Shown: positions 46,945 through 58,880, numbered from the stretch's first letter. The stretch is DNA of 64,000 bases from Flaccisagitta enflata (GCA_965153355.1 OZ231128.1:496001-560000), one strand, 5' to 3'. Numbers and translations: made by a program. The notes: generated by a model from the sequence alone, not told the origin.

Positions 46945-47115
46945 CTTTGTCAATCCGTTGTTGTTTGTCCGTCACACTCGAGTCAAAAAGTAAAAACGTT
47001 CATTTATGAAACTGTTGTTGTGGTCATCTGTGTGGAGATGGGGGGGGGGAGAGGATAGGGGTTGGACGCCCCTGTCCATGTGTCCGCAATATTATTGTGA
47101 GCCAGGGTCACTTGC
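46945..47115 (+). mobile_element. Decayed H1 element (GTTGCGGAC subfamily)
   Basis: CACACTCGAGTCAAAAAG, GGGGTTGGACGCCCCTG, TGTCCGCAATATTATTGTG and AGCCAGGGTCACTTG are recognisable; the terminal motif is lost. Confidence 0.55.
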
Positions 47116-47184
47116 TAAAGACATGCGACTTTAGTTTTAGCCAAATGTGAAATTAAAGTAGGGTAAGGGGTACACTTTTTTTTT

Positions 47185-47336
47185 AGTCGCGTGCACGCGA
47201 CTCTATGACCCACTCTGTCCGTCTGTCGGTCCGTCCGTCCGTCGGTCGGTCGGTCGGTCGGTCACACTTAGCTTTTCTTAGCTTTTTCGCCGCTCCTGCC
47301 CACCCGCACGCGACTTCGGCTCGTGTATCGGCCTTG
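47185..47336 (+). mobile_element. H1 element (GTCGCGTGC subfamily), short complete copy
   Basis: AGTCGCGTGCACGCGACT, GGTCGG repeats, subterminal GCACGCGAC, far end TCGTGTATCGGCCTTG, T runs both sides. The GACCTCA block is deleted. Confidence 0.8.
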
Positions 47337-47925
47337 TTTTATAAGAGACCAGTTTATAAGAGATTTGCCGAAATTTTAAGAACAAAATAAGAGAATGCCC
47401 AGGCTGAGATTCAGCTTTGGCCATTTTCAAAAACAATTTTATTAAAGTTTTTTATCTAAAAAATGATTTTAATTCTAATTTTTCAGAAATATAGGTTGTT
47501 TATCTTTAAAAATAACTTCTTTTCTTAGTTTGCCTATGAAATCAAGCATTTTATTAAAAAAAGATATAACAATTATCAAGTTTAAGATACAACTGCTCTA
47601 AATAAGATATTTTTATACAATTTAGACATTTACGAACATCAAACAAATTAAGAACACTTTAAGAGAAATTCAGGCTGAAAACAGTTGAAAATTTAAGAAC
47701 ACCCAGGCTGAGTTAAAGAAAGCTGTCTCTTATATAAAAAGAAAGTGTTGCGTCAAAGTTAGGTGTTGGGTTGAAGATACGGTTGCGGTTATAGATTTCA
47801 GCCAAAGATAAAATGGATTTTTGATGAAATAACAATTTGATGCACACAGCATTTTTATTGCTATGGTTTTAGATAGGTTTTAGAAGGATGGGGCAAATTT
47901 GGGAGTTATTTGGAGGGTTTAGGTA

Positions 47926-48524
47926 CAGTACGATGGGAGCAATGATGACCTAGACTGGAGGATAGATTTTAGGTATCTTAATCTTATTTTCATCGTGAAA
48001 TATTTGAGATCTATGCTAATTAAAATTGCTCTATTGAGTGAAAATGTTAGCTTCTTTTAGACTTAAACTTGCGACTTTACCTCATCAAGACTTAATTTTT
48101 CAAAGTTGTAACCTATCTCAACAGTTTGGCAGGAAAATTTTATATAATTTTGAAAAAAAAATCAGTTCAATCAGTTAATTTTTACAAGTTTTATGGCCCT
48201 TTTAAGTTTTACCCAGAAACTACTTTGCATAGTTTTTGCTTGATAAATATAGCCGTAAAACCTATGAAAATAGTCCGATTGAGCTGATTTATTATTCAAA
48301 ACTGTATAAAATTTTTTGCCTGATCTAATGAAATAGGAATAAACCTTGAAAAATGAAGTGTTAATGAGGTCAAGTCATAAGTTGAAATTTGAGGAACGCA
48401 AATACATTCACTCAATAGAGCAACGTTTAATTAGCCTAGATCTCAAATATTTTATGGTAAAAAAAAAATTGAGATACTTAAAATCTATCTTCCAGTCTAG
48501 GTCGCCATTGCTCCCATCGTACTG
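47926..48524. mobile_element. Palindromic MITE with long TIRs and TA target site
   Basis: CAGTACGATGGGAGCAATG at the left and CATTGCTCCCATCGTACTG at the right, TA on both sides (47924-47925, 48525-48526). Inverted symmetry continues through CTAGACTGGAGGATAGATTT and CTCTATTGAGTGAA. Diverged relative of 11759-12250. Non-coding. Confidence 0.8.
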
Positions 48525-49028
48525 TAGGCCAGAATCAAGATCGCGTGGGTAGATTCTGGTGGACGAACTGGTTGAATTACCGAAATGTGCTCCAACTCCT
48601 GCTGTACTTTTATCATTTTGATTGTGCGTAGCAGTGTCAATGTATGTTTTGCAGTCTGCATGTTGTCTAATAAGATTGTTTCATGTTCAAAGAAATACAG
48701 ATAAAAAGCTTTGAATAAAGATGGTTTAATCATTCATGATTTTGTATCAATCAATAAATGCTCGGCGTAAGCCCTAATTACTGTTGATTGATGTGGGCTA
48801 TTAGCGATTGGTCTCTTTAGCTAGTTAGGGTAACGTTTGATAGGTTCCCGAGCATCAAGAATAGAGAGAAACTTGAAATATTTGACCATTCCATTTATCA
48901 GTAGACTTTCAGTCGATTCCGTTCAGGACACGGTACGCGTACTTTTGTAGCTAAACGACTTTTTTCATTGTTGACAAACCATCTCGGGAACTTACAAGCA
49001 ATTTTTCCCGATGCGCCTCGCTGATTAA

Positions 49029-49205
49029 GAATGAATGAATGAATGAATGAATGAATGAATGAATGAATGAATGGATGGATGAATGAATGAATGAATGAAT
49101 GGATGAATGAATGAATGAAGGAAGGAAGGAATAAATGAATGAATGAATGAATGAATGAATGAATGAATGAATGAATGAATGAATGAATGAATGAATGAAT
49201 GAACG
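49029..49205. repeat. (GAAT)n microsatellite
   Basis: Counterpart of 13150-13345. Confidence 0.9.
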
Positions 49206-49496
49206 TTTTTGATGAATAAACGTCTGGAATAAATGAAAGCAAGAATGATTGAATGCTCTAATAATGAACCTCTGAATGAAAAAGAAAGTAATGAACAGAT
49301 GAGTTACAGGAATGCAAAAAGACTTGAGTTTTTCGGAGTCTCATAATTTCTTGGCGCGCCGGCAGTTGTTTAAAGTAGCATAAATTTTAAACGAATAAAT
49401 ACATTAAGCTACAGAACCCAGATTGGTTTCATTTCAAAAGTATGTATTAGATATTTGAAATGAGACCGATCTGGATTCTATAGCTTGATTTGTTTA

Positions 49497-50076
49497 CTAC
49501 CTAGGACAAAAGTATTGCAACACTTGGGGTATCAGTTCATTTAATCACCAATACAAAGCAAGATGAGTCAATTCAGGTAAATATGTGTTTCATGTATCCA
49601 CCCTGGGCCTAAATAACAGCTTCCATCTGCCTTAGTATCGATTGGCATAGCATTTTTAGGTAATCTGGTGTGATTTGTCTGCAAACCTTCTGTGCAGTTT
49701 TTTTCAACCTCGCTATTGATGTTACACACACTTTTTGCTGCAGGTTCCTCATCTGACTGAGAAGATTTTCAATTGGATTGAGAGCAGGCAAGTTGCCGGG
49801 CCACCTCTGGGACCTATTGTTGCCATTATCTATCTGCAAAATGTTGTAAATGGGTAGTTAAAGAGACCAACATGATTTTTTCATGATTTTCAAAAAGCAA
49901 CATTTTTACATTTTATTGCGCCATTTCTAAACAAATTGACTGAGAATTCTGAGATTGAGCTAGATTTGAAGAAAATTCAATATAGATTAAGAATCTCATC
50001 AAGAAAAGGTCAAAATTCTTTCTCAAAGCCGACTTATCTCAGTTTAAAGCTGTTGCAATACTTATGGCCTAGGTAG
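49497..50076 (-). mobile_element. Tc1-like element remnant with TA target site
   Basis: CTACCTAGGACAAAAGTATT at the left and AATACTTATGGCCTAGGTAG at the right, TA on both sides (49495-49496, 50077-50078). The left arm (12556-12560) has the single TA of the empty site. About 580 bp instead of the usual 1.3-1.7 kb, so internally deleted; it carries the end of a transposase gene on the minus strand. Confidence 0.8.
49609..49839 (-). pseudogene. C-terminal remnant of a Tc1/mariner DDE transposase
   Basis: About 77 codons: QIDNGNNRSQRWPG, then NLPALNPIENLLSQM, then a helical end with LKKTAQKVCRQITPDYL and RQMEAVI. The NPIEN motif and following basic helix are characteristic of Tc1-like transposases; its glutamate is the third catalytic residue. 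IDN may be what is left of the QDN-type second aspartate, but only about 19 residues separate it from the glutamate where 34 are expected, so an internal deletion is inferred. The N-terminal DNA-binding domain and first aspartate are absent, so it cannot be active. It reads toward the lower-coordinate TIR. Confidence 0.75.
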
Positions 50077-50257
50077 TAGGAGCGGCACCTCCCCAAAGTT
50101 GATGCTACTTTTAGCCACTGTCCGTCAAGATAGTATTTGATGTTCGTGGACGCACTAAAAAAGACGGTCAAGGCAGGGAAAAGACATGAAATGACAATGT
50201 TATAGACACAAAAAATAGAGTCACAGATAAAACGAAATAGAATGACAGATGAAATAA

Positions 50258-50483
50258 CAAGTGACGCGGGGTCACAATATCGTTGCGGAAGGGTGGGCAG
50301 GGGCGTCCAACCCCCATCCACACCCCAATCCCCACCTCACACACCAACATGCACAAAAAGTATCCATAACGCTCGTTTTTCCACTTTTCAACTCGATAAC
50401 CACGGACCAACGGACGGATGGACGGACGGACGGACGGACGGACCAACGGACAAAGCCTCTTAAAGAGTTGCGTGTCCGCAACT
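50258..50483 (-). mobile_element. H1 element (GTTGCGGAC subfamily), complete
   Basis: Far-end hairpin GTGACGCGGGGTCAC, subterminal GTTGCGGAA, GGGGGTTGGACGCCCC stem, outer motif GTTGCGTGTCCGCAACT. Absent from the left arm. Confidence 0.8.
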
Positions 50484-50552
50484 AAAAAGAGAGATAAAAC
50501 GAAAGAGATAGATGAAATGAAAGAGATAGAGATAAAATGGTGAGACGGAGGG

Positions 50553-51552
50553 ATGGTTTCTAGTCACAGACAAAAGTAGTGTTTTTAACGGGCCACTCGG
50601 ACGCTCGCTACGTTCGTTCACTCGCACTGTTCACTCGCCCTGCAGTTTTTTTGCTGTGCTACATTGCATTCAAATGCTCACTCATTCTCTTCACTCACTC
50701 CTTAATAGGACAGTTATAATTCACAAATACAATGGAACCCCGCAATAATAGCCTCACTTTTAAAGGTTCCCCATCAATAAAGGTCATTATTTAAGGTCCC
50801 AAACGACAGTTTCTTATGTTAACACCCTGAGCAGGAAATTTGGCACAAGTCCAATAAAACAATTGATAACTGTTCAAAATAGATAAAATCTGTCCAAAAT
50901 ATGGCTGGAATGCAAAAATTTTGTTATTCTAAATACGTATGAGTCAAAAAGCAGTAAATATCAATTTATTTGAATGTCAAATAGGGTCTATAAGCCGCAG
51001 ATTTGACGATTTTGTCTTTGATCAAGCAAAAAGATAGATGATAACTTGTCAGTCGATTTTGCAGATTTTGGCGTGGATCCGGTGCTGCACAGCATTGAGG
51101 GACTCAACTTAGTAACCCCTTGCATACACTGCTTGCTTCAGACCACCCCAGTAGTTCTAAAATGGCCTCAAGTATAAGTGTTTCCCTTCATCAAATTTTG
51201 CCGGTAAAAACCCATCAAAATCTAACACCGCATTTCTTGTTTGAAGCTTTCTATGGCAGAGAGTGGTCGCATGACTGATCAACGGCGCATTCTTACGTCC
51301 AGTAGAGCTAGTCAGGAGGTTATGTTTCAAATTTCAACTCACTGGGCCATCTAAAAATATCGTTTTTGTGTCAATACGTTTGTGCCAAATTTCCTGCACA
51401 GGGTGTTAATTCACCTCTCTTTAAAGGTGAACCTGAGATAAAGGTGAAAATGGGACCGATGAAGCGGGTCCTACTGTATGTGTTCACACTGAAAACGCGA
51501 TTAACGGGAACAATCGCGTTTGCTATCGTCACTGGAAAGCGGAAACACGCCC
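50553..51552 (-). mobile_element. Harbinger-like GAGCGA-rich MITE interrupted by a Tigger-like element
   Basis: TTTCTAGTCACAGAC at one end and GCGGAAACACGCCC at the other, split at 50730. It pairs with 10801-11520, which is split at almost the same place by a different element. Confidence 0.65.
50730..51476. mobile_element. pogo/Tigger-like non-autonomous element, TA target site
   Basis: CAATGGAACCCCGCAATAAT at the left, GCGGGTCCTACTG at the right, TA on both sides (50728-50729, 51477-51478); empty TA in the left arm. GGTTCCCCATC and GGTCCCAAACGACAG blocks match 56310-56386 in reverse complement, so it is the same family as 55784-56386. Confidence 0.75.
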
Positions 51553-51589
51553 AAATGACAGTTCGGGAAAATTGTTGGTCGGCGACGAT

Positions 51590-51621
51590 CGAGAGCAGTT
51601 TTGTGACGGCAATTGGCTCAA

Positions 51622-51683
<62 letters not shown>

Positions 51684-51718
51684 GATCGAAAACAGTTTTG
51701 TGACGGCAATTGAGTCAA

Positions 51719-51773
<55 letters not shown>

Positions 51774-51818
51774 GTCAGACAGACAGAGAGAAAGACAGAC
51801 AGACAGACAGACAGAAAT

Positions 51819-51867
<49 letters not shown>

Positions 51868-51905
51868 AAGACAGACGATCGAAAGCTCAGTTTTGTGACG
51901 GCAAT
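51590..51905. repeat. Minisatellite, short allele (complement of 7893-10766)
   Basis: Three to four units: TGTGACGGCAATTGGCTCAA, AGAGACAGACAG runs, ACGATCGAAAACAGTT. Confidence 0.9.
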
Positions 51906-51993
51906 TGGCTCATTTTCGCGTAAAAGACGAAGTTGCCCACAAAAACCGATTTTCAAATGTGGAATAAGGAGAATATGAGGCTACAGACTGAAC

Positions 51994-52265
<272 letters not shown>

Positions 52266-52371
52266 GTGTGAGTGAGTTTACGATTTGATCATCGAAGTTG
52301 TTGGAAACGAAATGGGAAAATTGATGAGGGGAGGGAGAAGGGGAAAGAGAGATGAGGGAAGGGAAGAAACA

Positions 52372-52505
52372 GGTCACTTGAGCATATGGTCAAATGGTCA
52401 GCGGATCCCGATGCCCCCTTATTTCTATAGTTACTATTAATAACTTACTTATGATAACAGCGGCCCCGTAGGAGCTGATGACCTATGAATCCTCTCAGAT
52501 AAATT
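52372..52505 (-). mobile_element. H2 element, truncated at the outer edge of the right arm
   Basis: Tail (complement of GGGATCCGCTGACC ending TGACCTG) then CAGCGGCCCCGTAGGAGC and TATGAATCCTCTCAG. Homology to the left arm stops about 40 bp inside the arm, at AATTGAGATTTGG; no core units follow. Confidence 0.65.
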
Positions 52506-52740
52506 GAGATTTGGCACGGCTGGAGCAGGTATATCCTTCTTTAAAACAGCCCCGCGATTTGGCCCCATATTTTGGTGCTCTATCTTGGTTAAGAGATCTG
52601 GACTATAAAAAGCTAACCAGATCTCTTTCCATTTTTACGCACTCTTTCTTTCACAAAGACAACAGTGCTAGATGGAGGACTGAAAATTGCCCCAGATCGC
52701 AGATGTTTCTCTCTCTCTCTTTCTTTCTTTCTTTGTTTCT
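52506..52740. other. Unexplained flank with an 11-bp perfect hairpin
   Basis: AAGAGATCTGG and CCAGATCTCTT lie 16 bp apart near 52588-52625. A forward frame of about 65 non-repeat codons precedes a CT repeat but no family is recognised. Confidence 0.35.
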
Positions 52741-52764
52741 TTGTTTCTTTCTTTCTCTCTCTCT

Positions 52765-52806
<42 letters not shown>

Positions 52807-53845
52807 CAAAATAAAGAGAAATCAGATGAATTATTCATGTAAAGATTAGCTTCACTAGAGTTTATCTTACTTTAGGTCATTTCTATCAGTTTGTTTGCAA
52901 TCCCTAAAAAACACTAAAAAATCTAAAGTGACTTGTGGTCATTTATTTTTGAAAAAATTAGCTCATAGTTTATTTGTCCAAAATGCTGATAAATTCAATC
53001 TTTCTACAGTATTATGCTATACACAAAATAAAATATCTTTAGGTGTGATTAGAAATTTTGTTTTTTCCCTTGTTTAGTACAGACATAACCTAGTTACGGT
53101 ACATGCCACCCTGTCACACATGTGTCACTCTGTTTTTATAGAAACGAGCAAGGTCGAACACAGTTCAAGACTTTGAATAATTTTTTTTTTATTTGATCTT
53201 AAAGGGTATCAAATCTTAAGCTTTGAGCTAGAATCTCAAGCTAATAGATTATCAAATCATATATTTTTTATCATATCAACAAATTCAGGCACTTGATAAC
53301 AGCCACTTCAGTTTATAGCAGGAACTGCCTCAACTGTATCAATGTTGTACTATATTGACATATCTGAAGTGTGAAACAATCTTCAGGATAGGGTGTGCAT
53401 AAATTGATATGCCAAATGAAACAACTATAGAACTATAGAAAAGTTTTTTGATAAATCTTCCAACTGAAATGTTGCTGGTGACTTAAACTTTATTCCTTCA
53501 AAAAGGAAAAAAAATTGTCACCTTACACGTGAAAGCATACAGTAGATCTCGTCTAGACTTGAGATAACAGGGGCAAGTATTGTAGGAAAACAAATAAAGC
53601 CAGAGGAGTGATATTTCAAACATAGACTAATAATGGGATGCTTTAATGCCCATGATAGCTGGTTGCCATGGAAACACATTTCCATGTATTCTCGCTAAAG
53701 TATCAATATTTTGAGAGATTTTTTTAGGGAACATTGCTTAAAATAAAATTTGCAAAAACTTTCGTGAGTCCATTGGGAGGAATTCTTGCAACTTTCGTGA
53801 CAAAGGAGTTTTTTTTCTCTTGGCATCGGGGTTGGAAAGGTTGGT
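52741..53845. other. AT-rich flank with a short CT repeat
   Basis: TTTC/CT repeat to 52805, then unique AT-rich sequence. Nothing recognised. Confidence 0.4.
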
Positions 53846-53849
53846 GAGT

Positions 53850-54345
53850 AACGGTGGGGATGGTGGGGACGATGGGGATGTTGGTGATGGACACTGATGG
53901 TGGTGACAGTGGTGATGGTGGTGAGAATGGTGACAGTGGTGATGATGGTGACGGTGAGTTAGGTGGTGATGGTGTTGATGGTGGTGATGGTGGTGACAGT
54001 TGTAATGATGGTGACGGTGAGTTAGGTGGTTATGATGGTGATGTTTGTGATGGTGGTGACAGTGAGTTGGGTGGTGATGGTGGTGACAGTGGTGATGATG
54101 GTGACGGTGAGTTAGGTGGTGATGATGGTGATGGTGGTGATGATGGTGACGGTGAGTTAGGTGGTGATGGTGGTGACAGTGGTGATGGTGTGGACGATGG
54201 GGATGTTGGTGACAGTGGTGATGATGGTGACGGTGAGTTCGGTGGTGATGATGGTGATGGTGGTGACAGTGGGAATGGTAGGGATGGTGAGGACGGTGGT
54301 GACGGCGTGGACGGCGATGTTGATTGTGACTGCAGCGATAAAGGT
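53850..54345. repeat. GGTGAT-type minisatellite
   Basis: Degenerate GATGGTGATGGTGACGG and TGAGTTAGGTGG units in a higher-order pattern of about 60-70 bp. Gly/Asp and His-rich frames are open only because the unit is a multiple of three. Confidence 0.85.
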
Positions 54346-54837
54346 TGATGATTTCAACGAGTGTGAAGGTGATTACAGATTTGAAGTAGGAGGATGGTGA
54401 ATACGTCAATGGAAACGCCCCAAAGTTAAACACTGGCTCTCACCAATCTCACCATAGACGAGGCTTGTTAAAAAAATATCTCATGCAAATTTTCAGGCCT
54501 CTGGGATAGGGGGAACCTTCGAAGTTTCCATAGAAATCTATGGCAGAGACAAAATTTGCATAATAGAAATACTGATTCCAATACTAATTCAATGCAAACT
54601 TCAACCTCACCCTAACGAAGGTTCCTGCCATCTGAGAGGCCCAAAATTTTGCATGGAATATTTTTTTACCAAGCCTCAACTGTGGTAAGATTGGTGAAAG
54701 CCATAGTCGAAGTTTGGGGCGCTTCATGGGACGTAATGGTGAAGGGAAGATTGTTGAAACTAGCCAAGGATTGCACATGGTCAGCGATACTTGATACTCT
54801 GCAAGAAGTAAGCAGCTAAAGAAGTGGAGAAAGAGCA
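54346..54837. other. Unexplained flank
   Basis: No element or convincing exon recognised. Confidence 0.4.
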
Positions 54838-55270
54838 GGGCAGCGGCTCCAAAGGGCAAGTGTCCTGTATAAGACAGTGGTGATTTCTGGACGTCCTGTA
54901 AGGGCATGTTTACACCAGAATTTGGTTAAAAAAAACTAATGATTCTATTTCCTGATAACATATGAATGCCGGGTTAGTGGACCAGGAGCGATAATTTGAC
55001 GGGTGAGAGGGCTGACTCTTAGCCTGAGGAAGCTGATTTGAGGACTGGCAGGGCAATGATCAGGCCAAAAAGGGTGAATCTGAGGGTTGATAGGCCTCAA
55101 GCAGGAAAGTGGCGGTACGGAAAAACAGAAGGATAGCTGAAAAGAAAGATATTCCGAAATTTACCCATGTATTTTACGGAGCAGGCCTAAAAATAGTAAT
55201 CTTTTTGAGCGGGCCTGTCGCTCCATTTTCAGGCCTGCTACAGAACATAAGCTCTTTGGAGCCGCTGCCC
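54838..55270 (+). mobile_element. H2 Helentron-like element, diverged copy
   Basis: GGGCAGCGGCTCCAAAGG at the left and CTTTGGAGCCGCTGCCC at the right are inverted. The arm hairpin CCTGTATAAGACAGTGG is present, and core units such as GATAGGCCTCAAGCAGG are degenerate. The tail after the right arm is not recognisable. Confidence 0.65.
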
Positions 55271-55436
55271 TAACTGCGAGTGTTATTGACATAACGTGGT
55301 TGCGCTGTTGACATAACGTTCTTCCAAGTTTGACTGGATCAACATGGGAAGCCAGATTCATGAATAAATCATTCCTTTTACAAATTTTCGTCTACATTTT
55401 CGCCGTGTTTTTGCGTGCACGCGAAGGAGTATGTGT

Positions 55437-55451
55437 GTGTTGTTGTTGTTG

Positions 55452-55546
<95 letters not shown>
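55437..55546. repeat. (TTG)n microsatellite
   Basis: Trinucleotide repeat, complement type of the (AAC)n at 1129. Confidence 0.95.
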
Positions 55547-55783
55547 GTGTTGCCTGTGTCTGCTCGTGCCTATGTTAATGTGATACATATTTGTGTATCT
55601 GAGAGTGCATCCGTTGCGTATCCTCGTGTGCATCGTTCTGCATGGGACTGTTGTTTCTATAAAGGTGAAATGTTACCGTAAAAAAACAAAACAAACGCAT
55701 CTACTTTATCGTCTTGGAAAAAAATAACGGGAAACAACTTTGGAGGTTCAGTGCCTCCAAATGAATAAGCCAGGTTAATATCA

Positions 55784-56386
55784 CAGTTAAATCCCGCCAT
55801 AACGGATCTTAGAGTAACAAAAATCCGCTGATAACGGATCTAAATTCTTGGTCCCTTCATTTCAATATCTTTTTTTTTATCAATTGGCGATAATGGAAAT
55901 CCGCCTAAAGTGGATGAAATTTGTTAGTCCTTTGACATCCGTTATTCTGGGGTTATTCCAGGGGTTATTCCAGGGGTTATTCCGGTTATTCCGGTTATTC
56001 CGGGGTTATTCCGGTTATTCCGTTATTCCGGCTTCTACGCCTCAAAATGACGGCAATCGTGCTCCGTCAAAGAAACGCCCTCAGAAAAAGACAACTGGCA
56101 ATAGTAACGGCCAGCGTAGTGGGCCGAATGCCAAAGTTCCGGTCCACGATGCCAACGCATTCCAATCAAAACAAAAACAAAAACCAAAAAGATTGGGCAC
56201 GTCTAGGAACGAGGGTGGAAATGACCGCCCCAATCAACGCGACAATTTATTATTCGGTTTTGAAACTTGCGGCTACGAGCTACACTCATGAAACCACATT
56301 GAAAACTATCATTTGGGACCTTAAAATGTTAACCTTTTATGTCGGGGAACCTTTGAAGGCGGGTCTGTTTTTGCGGGTTTCCACTG
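55784..56386. mobile_element. pogo/Tigger-like non-autonomous element, copy 2
   Basis: CAGTTAAATCCCGCCATAAC at the left and GCGGGTTTCCACTG at the right (TA after it). It shares GGGACCTTAAAATG and GTCGGGGAACCTTTG with the reverse complement of 50730-51476. Contains GGTTATTCCGG repeats near 55950-56030. No transposase motif. Confidence 0.65.
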
Positions 56387-56779
56387 TACACGCAAAACAG
56401 AATCTATAAAATCTCCCTGTTCCCTCAATTCTAGCCTAGTTGTCACTTCATTTTTTTCGTTTGCATTTGAAAATTTTGAATCTTGTCACTTTTCCTCGTC
56501 AGTTCTTTTTTTTTTTCTCTCTCTCCTTTTTTTTTTCTTTTCTTTTTTTTTCCAAATCCTATTTTTTCACAGAAAGATTGAATTTTTGAGGGGAGAGGTG
56601 AAGCAGGAAAGCCGAGTGGAAAAGTTCTAGTTAAGCTAGGTTAAATAAAACGGAGAACAAATCAGGAGAGAGTTGGAGAGGAAAAAAGTTGAGATCTGCG
56701 AGAGAAAGAGAAAGAAAAACAATGACTCGGAGTTGCTGAAGATTAGCAATGGTGGAGGTGACGAGGAAGTGGGGGATGA
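56387..56779. other. Unexplained flank
   Basis: Pyrimidine-rich then purine-rich; no gene recognised. Confidence 0.4.
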
Positions 56780-57255
56780 TATGGAACTTGAGCCTCGTGG
56801 CTGGGATTTGAGCCAGGCCTGTATACAGTTCTACATTTCCCCCACGGGAGGAAGGAAAATCAAAGCGTTTGGAGGTGGGAAAGGAAATTCAAGGGGAAAA
56901 AAGAGAAAAAAACGAGAATTTAGGGAAAATAAAACGTTTGGCAGAACCGAATTATAAATACTGATTAGTAAAACACGCGGTAACACTATTTAAACCTTGA
57001 AAACACCGTTTTACTGCTAAGTGGGCAAGAAAATCATAGATAAAGCGATGTGATGCATCACGGGGAAGATAATCAAAGGCAGGGGGGGGGGGGGGGAAAT
57101 AATCAAAGGTCATAGAACTATATACACCCCTGATTTGAGCCTCAAAGCCGGGAGCCCGGGATGGAGGGTGACGGATGGATAAGGAGGAGGAGAAAATCCC
57201 CCGCATGTGAAAGCATAAATCATTGACCCCCACGGGGCCGCTGCCCAAAAACGGT
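56780..57255 (+). mobile_element. H2 fragment split by a hAT MITE
   Basis: One core unit (GAGCCTCGTGGCTGGGATTT) and the right arm (GCATGTGAAAGCATAAATC, GGGGCCGCTGCCC) lie on either side of the MITE at 56814. Confidence 0.6.
56814..57132. mobile_element. hAT-type MITE with perfect 8-bp TSD (copy 2)
   Basis: CAGGCCTGTATACAGTTCTA at the left and TAGAACTATATACACCCCTG at the right; ATTTGAGC on both sides (56806-56813, 57133-57140). Collinear with 12641-12947. Confidence 0.85.
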
Positions 57256-57329
57256 AAATTGATTTTCACTCGATGTCTTACGATATTCCTCGTGGGTACA
57301 TTGTATCGAGACTGCGCTGTACAGACAAA

Positions 57330-57995
57330 AGTAGGCGAAATAACCAATAAATGGGTGTAAATCATAGGTGTAACTCATAGGTAGGCTGATAAAAGTAAGT
57401 GAAATAACTCAAAGACAGGTGTAACTCATAGGTGTAACTCATAAGCAGGCTGATAAAAGTAAGCGAAATAACTCAAAGGCAGGTGTATATCATAGGTGTA
57501 ACTCATAGGCAGGCTGATAAAAGTAAGCAAAATAACTCATAGGCAGATGTGAATCATAGGTGTAACTCACAGGCAGGCAGACAAAAGTAAGCGGAATAAC
57601 TCATAGGCAGATGTAAATCATAGGTATAACTCATGAGCAGGCTGATAAAAGTAAGCAAAATAGATCATAGGCAGGTGAAAATCATAGGTGTAACTCATAG
57701 GCAGGCTGACAAGAGTAAGCGAAATAACTCATAGGCAGATGTAAATCATAGGTATAACTCATGGGCAGACTGACAAAAGTAAGCAAAATAATTCATAGGC
57801 AGATGTAAATCATATGTGTAACTCATAGGCAGGCTGACAAAAGTAAGCAAAATAATTCATAGGCAGATGTAAGTCATACGTGTAACTCATGGGCAGGCTG
57901 ACAAAAGTAAGCAAAATAATTCATAGGCAGATGTAAATCATATTTGTAAATCATAGGTAGGCTGACAAAAGTAAGCAAAATAATTCATAGGCAGG
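57330..57995. repeat. 63-bp tandem array
   Basis: About eleven units: GGCAGGCTGACAAAAGTAAG, CAAAATAACTCATAGGCAG, ATGTAAATCATAGGTG, TAACTCATA. Confidence 0.9.
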
Positions 57996-58083
57996 TGTTT
58001 TCGCATTTTTAAGTCGGAGCAAATCCTACAGTCGTTGTCTTGAGCTCCCTTTCAAAAGCCTCCGTGTCAAGTTTCTCATTTTT

Positions 58084-58293
58084 AGTCGCGTGCTACGCGA
58101 CTCTACACCCCGCTTTGTCGGTCCGTCGGTCGGTCCGTCCGTCCGTTGGTCCGTTGGTCCGTCCGTCACACTTTACTTTTTTTTCGGTTTTTGCGGTCTT
58201 TGGCCTCACTGCTCCTGCCCTAGTGATCAAGTGATCTCAAATACGGCCCCTGCCCACCCGCACGCGACTGGGGTAGCCGTGTATCCGGCCTTG
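58084..58293 (+). mobile_element. H1 element (GTCGCGTGC subfamily), complete
   Basis: AGTCGCGTGCTACGCGACT, subterminal GCACGCGAC, GGGGTAGCCG then TGTATCCGGCCTTG, T runs both sides. Confidence 0.8.
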
Positions 58294-58880
58294 TTTTTTT
58301 TCAACTCTTTCATTTTTTTTCTCTCAGATTTGTTCTACTTTTTCTCTTTTTCCTCGCTTCCTTGTTTTTGCCCTTATTTGTTTTTTCTTCTTCCTCGGTT
58401 TTTATTTCCTTGAATTTTTTCTTGTCAGACTTTTTTTCACTTTTTTTCTCTTCATGTTCTATCGCTGCTCATGTGGATCGGGGCACGCAGCAGAATTTTC
58501 CTCGTCGTCGATAACCTTCAATGATTTTGGTTCCACCCCTCTCTATTTTTCAACGGTTCCGCCCTCCAGCCATTCCTATCGGAAATTCCCCATCACTACC
58601 CCTCCAGTGAAGGGCTCATTTACAATCCCTTAACAACCCCTTTTACCACTGAAACCTTTCTCAATATCTCCCCTTTCTTTTGTTCTTGTGTTCCAGTGGA
58701 AATTGTTCTTTGTTCTTTGTTTTTTCTTTTTTCTTTTTTCTTTTTTCTTTTTTCTTTTTTCTTTTTTCTTTTTTGTTTTTTGTTTTTTGTTTTTTGTTTT
58801 TTGTTTTTTGTTTTTTGTTTTTTGTTCTTTGTTCTTTGTTCTTTGTTCTTTGTTCTTTGTTCGTTGTTCGTTGTTCTCAT
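58294..58880. repeat. T-rich region with 6-7 bp repeats
   Basis: TTTTTTC, then TTTTTTG, then TTCTTTG units at 58700-58875; otherwise T-rich unique sequence. Phe-rich frames are artefacts. Confidence 0.75.

Larger units (their letters stand above)
45024..49010. mobile_element. 4-kb insertion with short inverted ends, right arm only
   Basis: Interrupts sequence continuous in the left arm (GCCAATAAGTTCGCTTCGC near 13355). Ends CATCAGGGAAATCAAGC and the complement of CATCGGGAAAAATTGC, each followed by TGTAAGT, look like about 24-bp imperfect TIRs. TSD is unclear. Contents are H1 copies, a GA repeat and a palindromic MITE; no transposase-length frame, so it is non-autonomous or a composite. Confidence 0.55.

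Noticed and set aside
53854-54348. Gly/Asp-rich 164-codon frame and His-rich frame opposite
   Set aside because: Minisatellite translation; both strands open, no splice or start support.
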